The notes under the pieces are model-generated. The model was not told the DNA's origin. It did not search any database and saw only the letters and a program-made list of their open reading frames with translations. A stretch of 64,000 nucleotides of DNA from an uncultured Saprospirales bacterium (GTDB lineage Bacteria; Bacteroidota; Bacteroidia; Chitinophagales; Saprospiraceae), in NCBI GenBank assembly GCA_937864265.1, contig CALMIR010000143.1:1-64000 (forward strand), in the 5' to 3' direction. Shown one piece after another: positions 19,166 through 28,286 of the stretch (the first letter of the stretch is position 1; each line of letters begins with the position of its first letter). Position numbers and translations under genes: made by a program.

Positions 19166-20725
19166 ATGAAGTATCCTATTGGCATACAAGACTTCCGCAA
19201 GCTCCGTGAGGACAACTACATTTATGTGGATAAAACCCAACATATTTTCAATATTCTGGGTAATGGGAATTATTTTTTCCTCTCCCGTCCGCGTCGCTTC
19301 GGAAAGTCGCTGCTGCTTTCGACAATAAACGAGTGGTACGGCGGTAGCCGGGACTTATTCAAGGGCTTGTGGATCGAAGACAAATGGGATTGGGAGGCCA
19401 ATATGCGCCCCGTTATCTGGTTGAAATTTGCCAGCTTTCAATACAAATACAACCCGCTGAAAGATGCCATCGCAGCCGGGCTGCAGGCTGAAGCCGAACG
19501 CCTGGAGGTAGCGCTGAACCTGAATAATAATAAGCATCCTTTTGCTGAGCTATTGAAAAAGGTATATGAAAAATATGGTCGAAAAGTAAGTATCCTGATA
19601 GACGAGTACGATAAACCCATCATTGATTATTTAGACGATATACCGCAGGCTGAAGCCAATCGCAATACGCTTAAATGGCTATATTCCGTCCTCAAAGACA
19701 GCGACCCTTACATCGAACTCCTCTTCATCACCGGGGTATCGGCGTTCAGCAAAGTGAGCGTTTTTTCGGATTTAAACAACTTAGCCAATATATCCCTGGA
19801 GCCCTCCGCTTATACATTGCTTGGCATTACACAACAGGAGTTGGAAACCGTTTTTGCCGAACAATTGAAGACTACCGACAAGGAAAAGGTAAAAGAATGG
19901 TACAATGGTTATAGTTGGGGCGGCGCTGATAGGGTGTATAATCCTTTTTCTTTACTGCGCTTTCTGAACAGCGGGCAATTCAATAACTATTGGTTTGAAA
20001 CGAGGACACCTACTTTTCTGGTGAAAGAGATGAAGAAAGGCGGAAATTACAAGGTGTCTAATATTAACACCTCTCAGTTGGCGTTAACTAATTTTGACAT
20101 TAGCCGACTGAATCCCATTACCGTGCTTTTTCAAACCGGATATTTGACGGTAAAGGCGTACGTACCCGAAGACCTGCTATATACGCTGGATTACCCCAAC
20201 AAGGAGGTCAAACACGCACTAGAGCAATTGTTGCTCGACGAATATATGTATAGTCCTTATTCGGAAGCCCTGCCACGTGTGGTGAATTTGCGCAACGCCT
20301 TGCAAAAGAAGGACTTGCCGGAAGTGGTCGTGATTATCAATGCCGCTTTTGCCTCTATACCTTACGAACACTGGCAAAAAGAAAACGAACACTTTTATCA
20401 TGCGCTGATTCACCTGATGTTCAGCTTGCTGGGTACTTATATTCGCTCAGAAGTACACAGTGCGAAAGGCCGCTGTGATGCCTTAGTTGAAACGGCAGAC
20501 TACATTTATGCTTTCGAGTTCAAACTGGACAAACCAGTATCTGAGGCCATGCAGCAGATACAAGAAAAGGGTTACCTGAAGCCATATGCCGATTCACCCA
20601 AAGAAAAAATAGCGGTAGGTATGAGTTTTTCTACCGAGGCAAAAGAGGTAGTGGACTGGGCTACAGAGATTTTTAGCTCAGATAGAACCGAAACCATCGG
20701 CAGCACTAGTCCCACTCAGGAATAG
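19166..20725 (+). CDS. AAA-ATPase-like / PD-(D/E)XK nuclease superfamily fusion protein
   Basis: The 519-residue protein has the architecture AAA-ATPase_like (PF09820 type) plus a C-terminal PD-(D/E)XK module. It begins with YPIGIQDFRKLREDNYIYVD, and Walker A is SRPRRFGKSLL near residue 40. A Walker B-like ILIDEYDKPI lies near residue 145. The nuclease-like core is GRCDALVET, AFEFKLDK and the helix QIQEKGYLKPY. These proteins are abundant and multi-copy in Bacteroidota, and their function is unknown; a mobile or defence-related role is speculation. The gene ends inside the 3' end of the convergent aminotransferase gene (20-bp overlap). TATCTTCA at 19154-19161 is a weak -7 candidate only 5 bp before the ATG. 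Confidence 0.88.
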   Translation: MKYPIGIQDFRKLREDNYIYVDKTQHIFNILGNGNYFFLSRPRRFGKSLLLSTINEWYGGSRDLFKGLWIEDKWDWEANMRPVIWLKFASFQYKYNPLKDAIAAGLQAEAERLEVALNLNNNKHPFAELLKKVYEKYGRKVSILIDEYDKPIIDYLDDIPQAEANRNTLKWLYSVLKDSDPYIELLFITGVSAFSKVSVFSDLNNLANISLEPSAYTLLGITQQELETVFAEQLKTTDKEKVKEWYNGYSWGGADRVYNPFSLLRFLNSGQFNNYWFETRTPTFLVKEMKKGGNYKVSNINTSQLALTNFDISRLNPITVLFQTGYLTVKAYVPEDLLYTLDYPNKEVKHALEQLLLDEYMYSPYSEALPRVVNLRNALQKKDLPEVVVIINAAFASIPYEHWQKENEHFYHALIHLMFSLLGTYIRSEVHSAKGRCDALVETADYIYAFEFKLDKPVSEAMQQIQEKGYLKPYADSPKEKIAVGMSFSTEAKEVVDWATEIFSSDRTETIGSTSPTQE

Positions 20726-21611
20726 GCGTGCCCTCTTTTTGCGTCAGCAATCGAAAATGGCTGCTAATTTCCTCCAAAATACGGCTATTGGCTACGTTTC
20801 TGATGCTTCGGCCATCGATGCTTGTTACCTTCGTCAATTCCCCCATAGTGCCGGTGGTGAAAACCTCATCAGCGATGTAGAATTCAGTGAGTGATAAATG
20901 CTTCTCCTGAATGGGAATCCCTGCTTTTTGGCAAATTTCGATCACTTTAGCGCGGGTAATACCGGGCAAACAGCTATCGGCATGAGGGGTATAAACGACT
21001 CCATTTCGAATACAGAAAAGATTAACGCCGTTTGCTTCGGAAACAAAACCGTCCTTGTCCAGCATAATACCAGCATCTGCGCCAGCGTAATTGGCTTCTA
21101 TCTTGGCCAGAATATTGTTGATCAGATTGTTGTGGTGGATTTTGGAATCCAGACACATGGGCGTATTGCGCCTTACGGAAGAAGTGATTAGGCTAATTTC
21201 TGGCGGATATACCGGCGGCTTCCATTCGGCCAGTACAATCAGCGTCGGCCCAAATTGGTTGAGGCGGGGATCCATGCCAGAGGTGACTTTCAAGCCCCGG
21301 GTTAAGGTAAGGCGGATATGTACCCCATCGCGCATGTTATTAGCACGCAGGGTTTGGAAAATGGCTTCTGTGATGAAGGCATTGTCTGGTACGCCTTTGA
21401 AGTCGAGGGCGTGAGCAGAGTTTTGCAAACGCTCCAAGTGCCGATCTAGCGAAAAAATCCGGCCATTATACACCCGGATGCCTTCCCAAACGGCATCGCC
21501 GCCCTGAACTGCGCTGTCGAACACAGAAATTTTTGCTTCCTGACGCGGAAGTAGCCGACCGTTGATGTAGATCAGCAAATTGTCATTTTGGGTATTGTAT
21601 TGCTGGAGCAT
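20706..21611 (-). CDS. aminotransferase class IV (branched-chain or D-amino-acid aminotransferase-like)
   Basis: This is a fold-type IV PLP aminotransferase of about 301 residues. The PLP lysine lies in DSKIHHNNLINNILAKIEA, the phosphate-cup glutamate in GFVSEANGVNLF, and the N-terminal landmark is FDSAVQGGDAVWEGIRVYNG. The family includes IlvE, D-alanine transaminase and aminodeoxychorismate lyase. The sequence is closest in style to IlvE/DAAT, but the substrate is not certain. A longer frame could start at a TTG at 21656; the ATG at 21611 is preferred because a TATTTTTG promoter box overlaps the upstream candidate. A family 1 palindrome lies just upstream. Confidence 0.87.
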   Translation of the reverse strand: MLQQYNTQNDNLLIYINGRLLPRQEAKISVFDSAVQGGDAVWEGIRVYNGRIFSLDRHLERLQNSAHALDFKGVPDNAFITEAIFQTLRANNMRDGVHIRLTLTRGLKVTSGMDPRLNQFGPTLIVLAEWKPPVYPPEISLITSSVRRNTPMCLDSKIHHNNLINNILAKIEANYAGADAGIMLDKDGFVSEANGVNLFCIRNGVVYTPHADSCLPGITRAKVIEICQKAGIPIQEKHLSLTEFYIADEVFTTGTMGELTKVTSIDGRSIRNVANSRILEEISSHFRLLTQKEGTPIPEWD

Positions 21612-21653
21612 GGTATCGGTATTTGCAAGAAATACATTCAGATTCTGGGCTTG

Positions 21654-21661
21654 CAAAAATA
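21654..21661 (-). promoter_or_regulatory. putative -7 promoter element of the aminotransferase gene
   Basis: Read on the minus strand this is TATTTTTG, a match to TAnnTTTG, 43 bp upstream of the ATG at 21611. It supports the shorter start. No -33 box at the expected spacing is obvious. Confidence 0.4.
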
Positions 21662-21700
21662 CGACGATGTTTGGATGAATGTATGCCCCCGTATAGCTTT

Positions 21701-21824
21701 AACGCAGAAAAATTAGCTTCCCGATTTTGTCCTTACCCTAGCGGGCTAAACGGTTCATTTTAAGTGTGTTCGCTAGGGTAAGGACTTTGGTAAATCGGGA
21801 AGTGATTTTTTGCACATTACTAAG
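21701..21824. repeat. palindromic element, family 1 copy 1
   Basis: The inner arms GTCCTTACCCTAGCG (21729-21743) and CGCTAGGGTAAGGAC (21771-21785) are a perfect 15-bp stem. The outer arms CTTCCCGATTT (21717-21727) and AAATCGGGAAG (21792-21802) are a perfect 11-bp stem. The conserved loop contains AAACGGTTCATTT. The ends carry CGCAGAAAAAT and ATTTTTTGCAC as imperfect terminal inverted repeats. It lies 11 nt from the stop of the gene at 21835. Two further copies are at 26653 and 48535. Confidence 0.85.
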
Positions 21825-21834
21825 TTGTGAACTT

Positions 21835-22776
21835 TCACTTGTTTTTATACGAATAGCTGTAAATTTTGGCATCAGCCCCCTTGCCCTCGTTGGCGATGTA
21901 CAGTGTGCCGTCAGGGCTGAAGCAAAGCCCTTCTGGCTGGGCGTGTTCTTTTTTGCTCAATTTTTCAAGGTGCAAAACGGTTCCTTGGACATTCATCACC
22001 AACAATACTTTACCGGAAGAAGACAGGACATAAATTTCGCCAGTCATTGGATGGATCGCTATGGCCGATGGGCTAAAGCCAAAATCCGCGTTGGTCGGAT
22101 CAAAAAATTCAGTAAGTTTTTCCAGTTTTTCTAAGGCAGGTTGGGTGTCCAGGTATTGGCCGACCATTTCTGTGCTGATCAGAAAAACAGGAGATTCTGA
22201 AAGCGTTTTGGTGCTTAAATCAAAGGCATAAATCCCTTTTTGCTTTTTGTAAGTAGCTTCCTGGCCGGCTTTAGCTTTACAAGCCAAAAGCAGGCGATTG
22301 TTTTTTGGGTCGTAAGCCAGTCCCTCTACGTCATTTTCCTCATTTAAAAAGAAATTGTATTTTTCAACCAATGGTTCTTGCCCTTTTTCTGGACTTATTT
22401 CATACAAAGTGCCAGAGCTTTTGACGACATAAATTTTATCGCCCACGGCTTCTACTCCTTCATAGTCGCCGTCTTTCCAAAAAGTGATTTCTTCCAATAC
22501 CTCTCCCGTGGAGGCATTTATTTTATACACAATACCGTTTTCATCCTGAACAGCCAGTAGCTCCCCATTTTTATTGCTGGGACTCAGCCCCGATACCTCT
22601 TCCAGTTTACCCGGTAGAGCAAAGTAGTGTTCCGGCAACCCCGTATTGTAGGGAAAGTGAAACCCCGGCTCCAGTGTGATGCCTTGAGGTGGAATATCCT
22701 GCGAGCTTTCTGGTTGACCACAACTCAATAGGGCGCATAAAAGCAACAGTGTTTCTAACATATTATATTTTTTCAT
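21835..22776 (-). CDS. SdiA-regulated-like beta-propeller lipoprotein
   Basis: The ATG at 22776 gives MKKYNMLETLLLLCALLSC, a lipoprotein signal with lipobox ALLSC; the upstream ATG at 22809 would spoil it. The mature ~290 residues contain propeller-like blades with motifs such as EEVSGLSPSNKNGELLAVQD, YEGVEAVGDKIYVVKSSGT and AQPEGLCFSPDGTLYIANE. This pattern (EvSGl, dyEgv, qPEGl) fits the SdiA-regulated (PF06977) family, whose biochemical role is unknown. It is an envelope protein transcribed toward the aminotransferase gene. A family 1 palindrome lies directly after its stop. Confidence 0.82.
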   Translation of the reverse strand: MKKYNMLETLLLLCALLSCGQPESSQDIPPQGITLEPGFHFPYNTGLPEHYFALPGKLEEVSGLSPSNKNGELLAVQDENGIVYKINASTGEVLEEITFWKDGDYEGVEAVGDKIYVVKSSGTLYEISPEKGQEPLVEKYNFFLNEENDVEGLAYDPKNNRLLLACKAKAGQEATYKKQKGIYAFDLSTKTLSESPVFLISTEMVGQYLDTQPALEKLEKLTEFFDPTNADFGFSPSAIAIHPMTGEIYVLSSSGKVLLVMNVQGTVLHLEKLSKKEHAQPEGLCFSPDGTLYIANEGKGADAKIYSYSYKNK

Positions 22777-22973
22777 GTTTATACTTAACGCAAAAAATAG
22801 GCCGCTCATTGTCTGAGAAATTTAAGTATTTCCAACCACCTCCACCACAAACGCTCAAAATCTTAATTCCCGTTTTACATTCACTTAATATAAAAGCTGG
22901 AATTTTCGCCCAATTTTTTAGTGCCAACGAAAAATAGCAAGTACCAATTTATTCGCCCTATTTTAAAAGAGTC

Positions 22974-23855
22974 ATGAAAAGAGAACTCGATATTGTCATT
23001 ATTTCCGACGTACATCTGGGAACCTACGGCTGCCACGCCAAAGAGCTGCTCAATTATCTCAAGAGCATCAGAGTAGGTACCCTTATTCTCAATGGCGACT
23101 TCATCGATATGTGGCAATTCAGAAAGCGTTACTTCCCCAAAGAACACATGCAAGTCATCCATCGCATTCTGAAAATGGCCGCCAATGGAACTAAAGTGTA
23201 TTACATCACCGGCAACCACGATGATATGCTGCGTCGTTATACCGATTTTTCAGCGGGCAATCTCCACCTTCGCGATAAATTGGTGCTGAAGTTGAAAAAC
23301 CAAAGCTACTGGATTTTTCATGGCGATGTATTTGATCTGAGCATTAAGTATTCTCCTTTTATTGCTAAACTAGGCGGTAAAAGCTACGATTGGCTGATTT
23401 TGCTCAACCGCTTTATCAATAAAATACGGGTAGCTATGGGCAAACCCCGGATGTCATTTGCGAAAACCATCAAGCACCGAGTAAAAGAAGCGGTCAAATT
23501 CATCAGCGATTTTGAGCAAGCGGCCATTATACACGCTGCTGAGCAAACATATGATTATGTCATTTGCGGACACATCCATCGCCCACAAATGACTACCCAC
23601 CACATCAAAGACCGCAAAGTGACGTACCTGAACTCTGGCGATTGGGTCGAAAACCTGACTGCATTAGAGTACAAATGGGATCGTTGGAGTATTTATGAAT
23701 ACGATGAAATGGATTTTGACCCTTCCAACCCTAAGCTCCAAGTCAACAATACAACAGGAGATGCAGAGAGAGACGAAGATGGGGACGAGCTAAAAGATAA
23801 ACACAGCATCCAATTATTTGATGTGATTGCTCAAAATCTAGGTTCTGAGAAATAG
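22974..23855 (+). CDS. UDP-2,3-diacylglucosamine pyrophosphatase-like metallophosphoesterase
   Basis: The 293-residue calcineurin-like phosphoesterase has all metal-binding motifs in order: SDVHLG (D12, H14), NGDFIDMW (D42), GNHDD (N81, H82), HGDVFD (H117) and CGHIHRPQ near residue 198. Members of this LpxH-like group hydrolyse UDP-2,3-diacylglucosamine in lipid A synthesis, or act on related lipids. The acidic C-terminal tail (ERDEDGDELKD) is not part of the catalytic fold. It is cytoplasmic or peripheral, since it has no signal peptide. The gene stands alone between a minus-strand lipoprotein gene and a T9SS gene. LpxH activity is probable but not proven by sequence. Confidence 0.88.
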   Translation: MKRELDIVIISDVHLGTYGCHAKELLNYLKSIRVGTLILNGDFIDMWQFRKRYFPKEHMQVIHRILKMAANGTKVYYITGNHDDMLRRYTDFSAGNLHLRDKLVLKLKNQSYWIFHGDVFDLSIKYSPFIAKLGGKSYDWLILLNRFINKIRVAMGKPRMSFAKTIKHRVKEAVKFISDFEQAAIIHAAEQTYDYVICGHIHRPQMTTHHIKDRKVTYLNSGDWVENLTALEYKWDRWSIYEYDEMDFDPSNPKLQVNNTTGDAERDEDGDELKDKHSIQLFDVIAQNLGSEK

Positions 23856-23941
23856 GCTTTTTTAGCCACTTTTAGCAAAGCCGGGTTTTCTGAGCCTTGT
23901 TTCTGCCAAAGGCAGTATCTTGTCGGGTAAATAATACAAGT

Positions 23942-26650
23942 ATGACTATTTTCCGGCTTTTGATGAGCTGCGTGCTCATTATTCCTACCCTATCGGTTGA
24001 TGCGCAGCCTTTTTTGGATCAAATAAATACCAATCAGGAAGAGCCCCTTTCCTACAAAAACTTAGAAGCCAGTTATCTAAATTGGTTACAGACCACACAA
24101 TTGGCCAACGCCAAAGGCTGGAAATGGTATGGCCGTTGGATGGAAGAGCAGGCCGTACGCGCCAATCCTGACGGCAGTTTTGCCGACCAAGCTCCCTTGC
24201 TGATGGCGGCCATTCAAAAAGCTAAAAAGCAATACCAGGCAGACGATCAGCGCAACCCGGCTTGGATGCCCGTTGGCCCGAATGCTTATCCCACTATTTT
24301 GGACGATTTCATCATCAAAGGCATGGGGCGTATCAATTGCATTACCTTTCACCCCAGCGATGCCAATACTTTTTGGGTTGGCGTTGCACAGGGCGGCATC
24401 TGGAAAACGACCAACAGCGGGCAAAGTTGGACGCCCCTTTCGGAAAATATGCCCATCCTGCGGGTCAGTGATATTGCTGTAAATCCTAATAATGCGGACG
24501 AAATTTACGCCTCCGTTGGCGATTACGCTTATGTAGGCATTGGCCTAGAAATGGACAACCGCAAGCGCCATACCCATTACGGCATGGGGGTTTATAAAAC
24601 AACGGATGGCGGTAGCACCTGGTCGCCAACTGGCTTGACCTTTGATGCTGCGGACGGCGATGGCACTTTGACGCGCCGGGTTTTTGTACACCCCGACAAC
24701 AGCCAGGAACTAATTGCTGCGGGCATCTTTGGCATGAAACGCTCTTCAGATGGCGGTGATAACTGGGTCAGTGTTTTTGATGAAATGGTTTGGGACATTG
24801 AACAACATCCTACCGACCCCAATACCCTCTATGCCTCTTCTGCTTTTATCCGCAACCTAAATCAAGGAATGGCAGGCATTTGGAAATCAACAGATTTTGG
24901 CATGACCTGGGCACCACTTGACGCGGATATTCCGCCTACCAATGTGGTTCAACGCATCGAATTGTCCATCTCTCGTTCCGAACCCGATATAGTCTATGCC
25001 TTAGCCTGTAATATGAGCGGTGGCCTATACGGCCTTTTCCGTACAACGGATGCTGGAGCTACCTGGTCGCTACGGGCAGATGCGCCAAATATCATGCACT
25101 GGGATACAGGTGATGGCAACGGCGGCCAGGGTACTTACGATATGGTATTGTTGGTGCATCCGGAAAATCCCGACAAAGTATATGCTGGAGGCATCAATAT
25201 TTGGGCATCTGAAGATGGCGGCCAAAGTTGGAACGGTGCTACTTACTGGGTTGGCTCTGCTACGAGTAGCAGCATACATGCCGACCAGCATTTCCTGGCG
25301 CACAATCCCAATGACGGCTATTTCTATGCCTGCAACGATGGCGGTGTATCCCGAACCGAAAGCATACTTCCTGGCTCTTGGGATTCTTTGTTCAATTTCC
25401 CAGGGTATAGCTTTCCCACTGCTTGGGAAGACCTGGCAGGTGGCATGCAGATCACGTCGTACTACCGCTTGGGATTAAGTCGTACTTTCCCGGGCGACTT
25501 AATTGCCGGGGCGCAGGATAATTCGAGTTGGCTCAAAAAATCAGGAGACTGGTACTTGGCGATTGGTGGCGATGGCATGGAAGGGCTGATTCACCCTAGC
25601 AATCCCAACATCGTTTATGGCTCTTGGCAATTCGGCAACATCCTCAAGTCGGAAGATGGCGGACTGTCTTTTAACCAGTATGTGACTGATGGCCTGCCCG
25701 GTGAACTCTCCGCCTGGACAACGCCTTTTCGCCTCCATCCCAATCAGCCCAATCAGCTCTATGTCGCGTACAGCAACCTATACCGCACATCTAATGATGG
25801 CCAAAACTGGGAGCAGTTATCTGATTTTCCCGGTACGCAAACGCCAACCTCCCATTTTGCCATTTCTGAAACCGATCCCGATTACATCTATCTGGCTCGC
25901 CGGATTTATCATTCCCTCAACGCGCCTAGCCAATTGTGGCGTTCGATAAATGGCGGTAGCAGTTGGCAAAATAAAAGCGTCGGATTGCCAGACAGCTTGT
26001 TTTTTACTTATGTGTCCATTTCACCTTTAGACCCCAATGATATTTGGGTGGTTGTTGGCGGTTTTGTGGAAGGCGTTAAGGTGTTTCGTTCGGTGAATGC
26101 CGGTGACGACTGGGAGAATGTATCCTATGATTTACCCAATGTACCCGTCAACTGCATCGTCCATGATCCGAATTCTGCGGCCAATATCGTTTACATCGGT
26201 ACGGATATCGGGGTTTATGTCTCTTACGACGGTCTAAATGCCTGGCAGCCTTATGACGAAAATATGCCAAACGTGATCGTCAGTGAGTTGGAAATACTTC
26301 CCGAAGAACAGAAAATCTATGCCGCCACATTTGGCCGGGGTATTTGGGAAGGTAATACTATGACCGATCCATTGAATGCGAACGAAGCCTCAGAGAAGAA
26401 ATGGCCAGTAAGCCTTTCGCCCAACCCGGGGAAAGATATTTTTCAATTGGACGTGCAATTGGGCTATTGGACGGAAAACCTAAACCTGGAAATAGTAGAT
26501 GTGATGGGCCGTATCATTTGGCAGCAAGTCGTACCCGTTTATGCGGAGGCATTGCACTCGAATGTTCACTTGGATGCTCCGGCAGGTTTGTATTTCCTTC
26601 AGTTGCGCGCCAATGGACAACGCCAGGTGCTGAAATTTGAAGTTCGTTAA
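23942..26650 (+). CDS. secreted BNR/sortilin-like beta-propeller protein with T9SS type A sorting domain
   Basis: The ATG at 23942 gives a clean signal peptide (MTIFRLLMSCVLIIPTLS, then VDAQ), so I prefer it to the ATG at 23897. About ten Asp-box motifs are visible, including TTNSGQSW, TTDGGSTW, SSDGGDNW, STDFGMTW, TTDAGATW, SEDGGQSW, SEDGGLSF, SINGGSSW and SVNAGDDW. They imply two multi-bladed propellers of the VPS10/BNR type. The C-terminal ~85 residues (VSLSPNPGKDIFQLDV to VLKFEVR) form a T9SS type A sorting domain. Such proteins are secreted and often described as exo-sialidase-like, but no sialidase catalytic residues can be assigned. A family 1 palindrome follows 2 nt after the stop. 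Confidence 0.88.
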   Translation: MTIFRLLMSCVLIIPTLSVDAQPFLDQINTNQEEPLSYKNLEASYLNWLQTTQLANAKGWKWYGRWMEEQAVRANPDGSFADQAPLLMAAIQKAKKQYQADDQRNPAWMPVGPNAYPTILDDFIIKGMGRINCITFHPSDANTFWVGVAQGGIWKTTNSGQSWTPLSENMPILRVSDIAVNPNNADEIYASVGDYAYVGIGLEMDNRKRHTHYGMGVYKTTDGGSTWSPTGLTFDAADGDGTLTRRVFVHPDNSQELIAAGIFGMKRSSDGGDNWVSVFDEMVWDIEQHPTDPNTLYASSAFIRNLNQGMAGIWKSTDFGMTWAPLDADIPPTNVVQRIELSISRSEPDIVYALACNMSGGLYGLFRTTDAGATWSLRADAPNIMHWDTGDGNGGQGTYDMVLLVHPENPDKVYAGGINIWASEDGGQSWNGATYWVGSATSSSIHADQHFLAHNPNDGYFYACNDGGVSRTESILPGSWDSLFNFPGYSFPTAWEDLAGGMQITSYYRLGLSRTFPGDLIAGAQDNSSWLKKSGDWYLAIGGDGMEGLIHPSNPNIVYGSWQFGNILKSEDGGLSFNQYVTDGLPGELSAWTTPFRLHPNQPNQLYVAYSNLYRTSNDGQNWEQLSDFPGTQTPTSHFAISETDPDYIYLARRIYHSLNAPSQLWRSINGGSSWQNKSVGLPDSLFFTYVSISPLDPNDIWVVVGGFVEGVKVFRSVNAGDDWENVSYDLPNVPVNCIVHDPNSAANIVYIGTDIGVYVSYDGLNAWQPYDENMPNVIVSELEILPEEQKIYAATFGRGIWEGNTMTDPLNANEASEKKWPVSLSPNPGKDIFQLDVQLGYWTENLNLEIVDVMGRIIWQQVVPVYAEALHSNVHLDAPAGLYFLQLRANGQRQVLKFEVR

Positions 26651-26652
26651 GT

Positions 26653-26774
26653 AACGCAGAAAAATTAAGTTCCCGATTTGTCCTTCCCCTAGCGAGCTAA
26701 ACGGTTCATTTAAAGTGTGTCCGCTAGGGGAAGGACTTTGATAAATCGGGAAGTCATTTTTTGCACACTACTAA
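26653..26774. repeat. palindromic element, family 1 copy 2
   Basis: The inner stem GTCCTTCCCCTAGCG (26680-26694) pairs perfectly with CGCTAGGGGAAGGAC (26722-26736). The outer stem TTCCCGATTT (26670-26679) pairs with AAATCGGGAA (26743-26752). Relative to copy 1, the A-T pair at 21735/21779 is C-G here at 26686/26730, a compensatory double change. The loop and flanks are otherwise nearly identical. It starts 2 nt after the stop codon at 26650. The rest of the gap to 26908 shows no gene. Confidence 0.85.
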
Positions 26775-26907
26775 AGCAGTGTTTTACAATAACTTATTCA
26801 AACATACCCTGCGATTAACGTAGGTTTCCTTAATTCGCCCTGAAAATTCATCTGGCGAAAAGCGTTGCTTTTTGCCAAGTCGAACGAAAACCAACAACAA
26901 TACAAAA

Positions 26908-28008
26908 ATGAAACCTATGAAGGGCTGCCTGGCTATCGCTTTCTTGAGCTTTGCTTTTTTTCCTGCCGCTTTTGCGCAACAAACCCTGAAAACAGAAAAT
27001 ATTTTTCTCATCACCCTGGATGGCATGCGGTGGGAGGAGTTGTTTGAAGGTGCTGCCGACACCATGATCAATGATATGGACATGGTAAAAGATACGGCGG
27101 CCATTCAAGCCCTTTTTGCTGGCGCGACTCCTATAGAAAAACGGGAAAAACTCCTGCCTTTTTTCTGGAATACCATCGGCCAATTGGGGCAACTGTACGG
27201 CAACAGGCGCTTGGGCAATCAGGTGGACTGCTCCAATTTTTACTGGTTTTCTTACCCCGGCTACAACGAAATACTCGTGGGTTACAGCGATCCGGCCATC
27301 AACTCCAACAACAAGGTTTACAACCCCAATGTCACCGTTTTAGAATGGCTGAACCAGCAAATGGCATTCAATGGGCGAGTAGCCGCTTTTGGTTCTTGGG
27401 ATGTATTCCCATACATCATCAACGATAAGCGCAGCGGCATTCCTGTCAACGCCGGATTCCAACCCGCAACAGGCCATGACCTGACGCCTAAAGAACAAGT
27501 GCTGAATCAATTGCAAGAGGAAATTCCCAGCCCCTGGTCTTCTGTGCGCCTAGATGCATTTACCCACCATTATGCCCTCGAATACATCAAAAAGCAGCAT
27601 CCCAGGGTCGTCTATATCTCCTATGGCGAAACGGACGATTTTGCCCACGACGGCCGCTACGATCATTACTTGACCTCCGCCCACCAAACCGACGTCTGGA
27701 TCAAAGACCTCTGGCACTATACCCAATCCGATCCTTTCTACGCCGGAAAAACGACCTTCCTCATCACCACCGACCACGGGCGTGGTAATAGCCCAAAAAC
27801 AGCATGGAAGAGCCATGGCAAAACCTTCGATGGTTCCAATGCCATTTGGCTAGCCGTTTTGGGGCCGGACACTCCCGCCCTCGGCGAAATGAACAACAAA
27901 GGCCAATACTGGCAAAATCAGGTCGCCAAAACCGCCGCTGCTTTCCTGGGGTTGGATTACACCAATGTGGAGGAAGTTGGTAAAGTGATTGGGGAGATGA
28001 TTCGGTAG
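26908..28008 (+). CDS. exported alkaline-phosphatase-superfamily phosphodiesterase/phosphatase
   Basis: Starting at the ATG at 26908 the product begins MKPMKGCLAIAFLSFAFF and continues to an FAQ cleavage site; the ATG at 26872 would add twelve residues before the signal. The 366-residue protein has alkaline-phosphatase-superfamily motifs: ITLDGMRWEELF (first metal-binding Asp), FSYPGYNEIL with a probable nucleophile serine, SYGETDDFAHDGRYD (Asp and His ligands) and ITTDHGRG (Asp-His). This resembles nucleotide pyrophosphatase/phosphodiesterases in layout. The substrate is unknown. The location is periplasmic. It stands alone in the + direction, between a family 1 palindrome upstream and a family 2 palindrome downstream. 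Confidence 0.85.
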   Translation: MKPMKGCLAIAFLSFAFFPAAFAQQTLKTENIFLITLDGMRWEELFEGAADTMINDMDMVKDTAAIQALFAGATPIEKREKLLPFFWNTIGQLGQLYGNRRLGNQVDCSNFYWFSYPGYNEILVGYSDPAINSNNKVYNPNVTVLEWLNQQMAFNGRVAAFGSWDVFPYIINDKRSGIPVNAGFQPATGHDLTPKEQVLNQLQEEIPSPWSSVRLDAFTHHYALEYIKKQHPRVVYISYGETDDFAHDGRYDHYLTSAHQTDVWIKDLWHYTQSDPFYAGKTTFLITTDHGRGNSPKTAWKSHGKTFDGSNAIWLAVLGPDTPALGEMNNKGQYWQNQVAKTAAAFLGLDYTNVEEVGKVIGEMIR

Positions 28009-28034
28009 AGGGGCTTAGCATAACTTAATGATGG

Positions 28035-28186
28035 TTCTTTGACAAATGGTGTGATTAAAGCAATGCCGTACTTAAAGCAGGTTTTAGGATAAACAAACCT
28101 ACTTTAAGTACGGCAAGCGAAAATCATTGCTCCTTCTAGTCACGCTGCTTCCCGCTAAGTCTTTTCCCACACTATTTGTTAAAGAA
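28035..28186. repeat. palindromic element, family 2 copy B
   Basis: The terminal arms TTCTTTGACAAATGGTGTG (28035-28053) and CACACTATTTGTTAAAGAA (28168-28186) pair over 19 positions. The two exceptions are G opposite T, so + strand RNA could pair throughout. An internal hairpin of 20-nt arms (28065-28084 with 28095-28114) has one mismatch. The termini match the element at 17368. It starts 26 nt after the stop of the phosphatase gene. Confidence 0.65.
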
Positions 28187-28195
28187 GATTCATTG

Positions 28196-28286
28196 TTTTT
28201 TAGCGATAAGTAGGGCAAAAAACAACTTACCGCTAAAAAATAATTTTATTTTTGTCGGTAAGTTGGTTTTAAAATAGGGTTACCGA
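28196..28286 (+). promoter_or_regulatory. candidate operator/promoter region of the AAA ATPase gene
   Basis: The arms TTTTTTAGCGATAAGT (28196-28211) and ACTTACCGCTAAAAAA (28225-28240) pair with one mismatch. A second inverted repeat, TCGGTAA (28255-28261) and TTACCGA (28280-28286), shares the CGGTAA core. TTTG at 28251 and TAGGGTTA at 28275, 20 bp apart, form a weak promoter flanked by the second repeat. The first hairpin could instead be a terminator for the gene ending at 28008. Autoregulation is inference. Confidence 0.4.

Noticed and set aside
21701-26774. Family 1 palindromes as paired ends of a composite transposon
   Set aside because: The DNA between copies 1 and 2 holds ordinary chromosomal genes with no transposase, and each copy is itself a complete palindrome.
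28065-28114. 20-bp hairpin as a Rho-independent terminator of the phosphatase gene
   Set aside because: No T-run follows; it sits inside a larger palindrome and is better described as part of that element.
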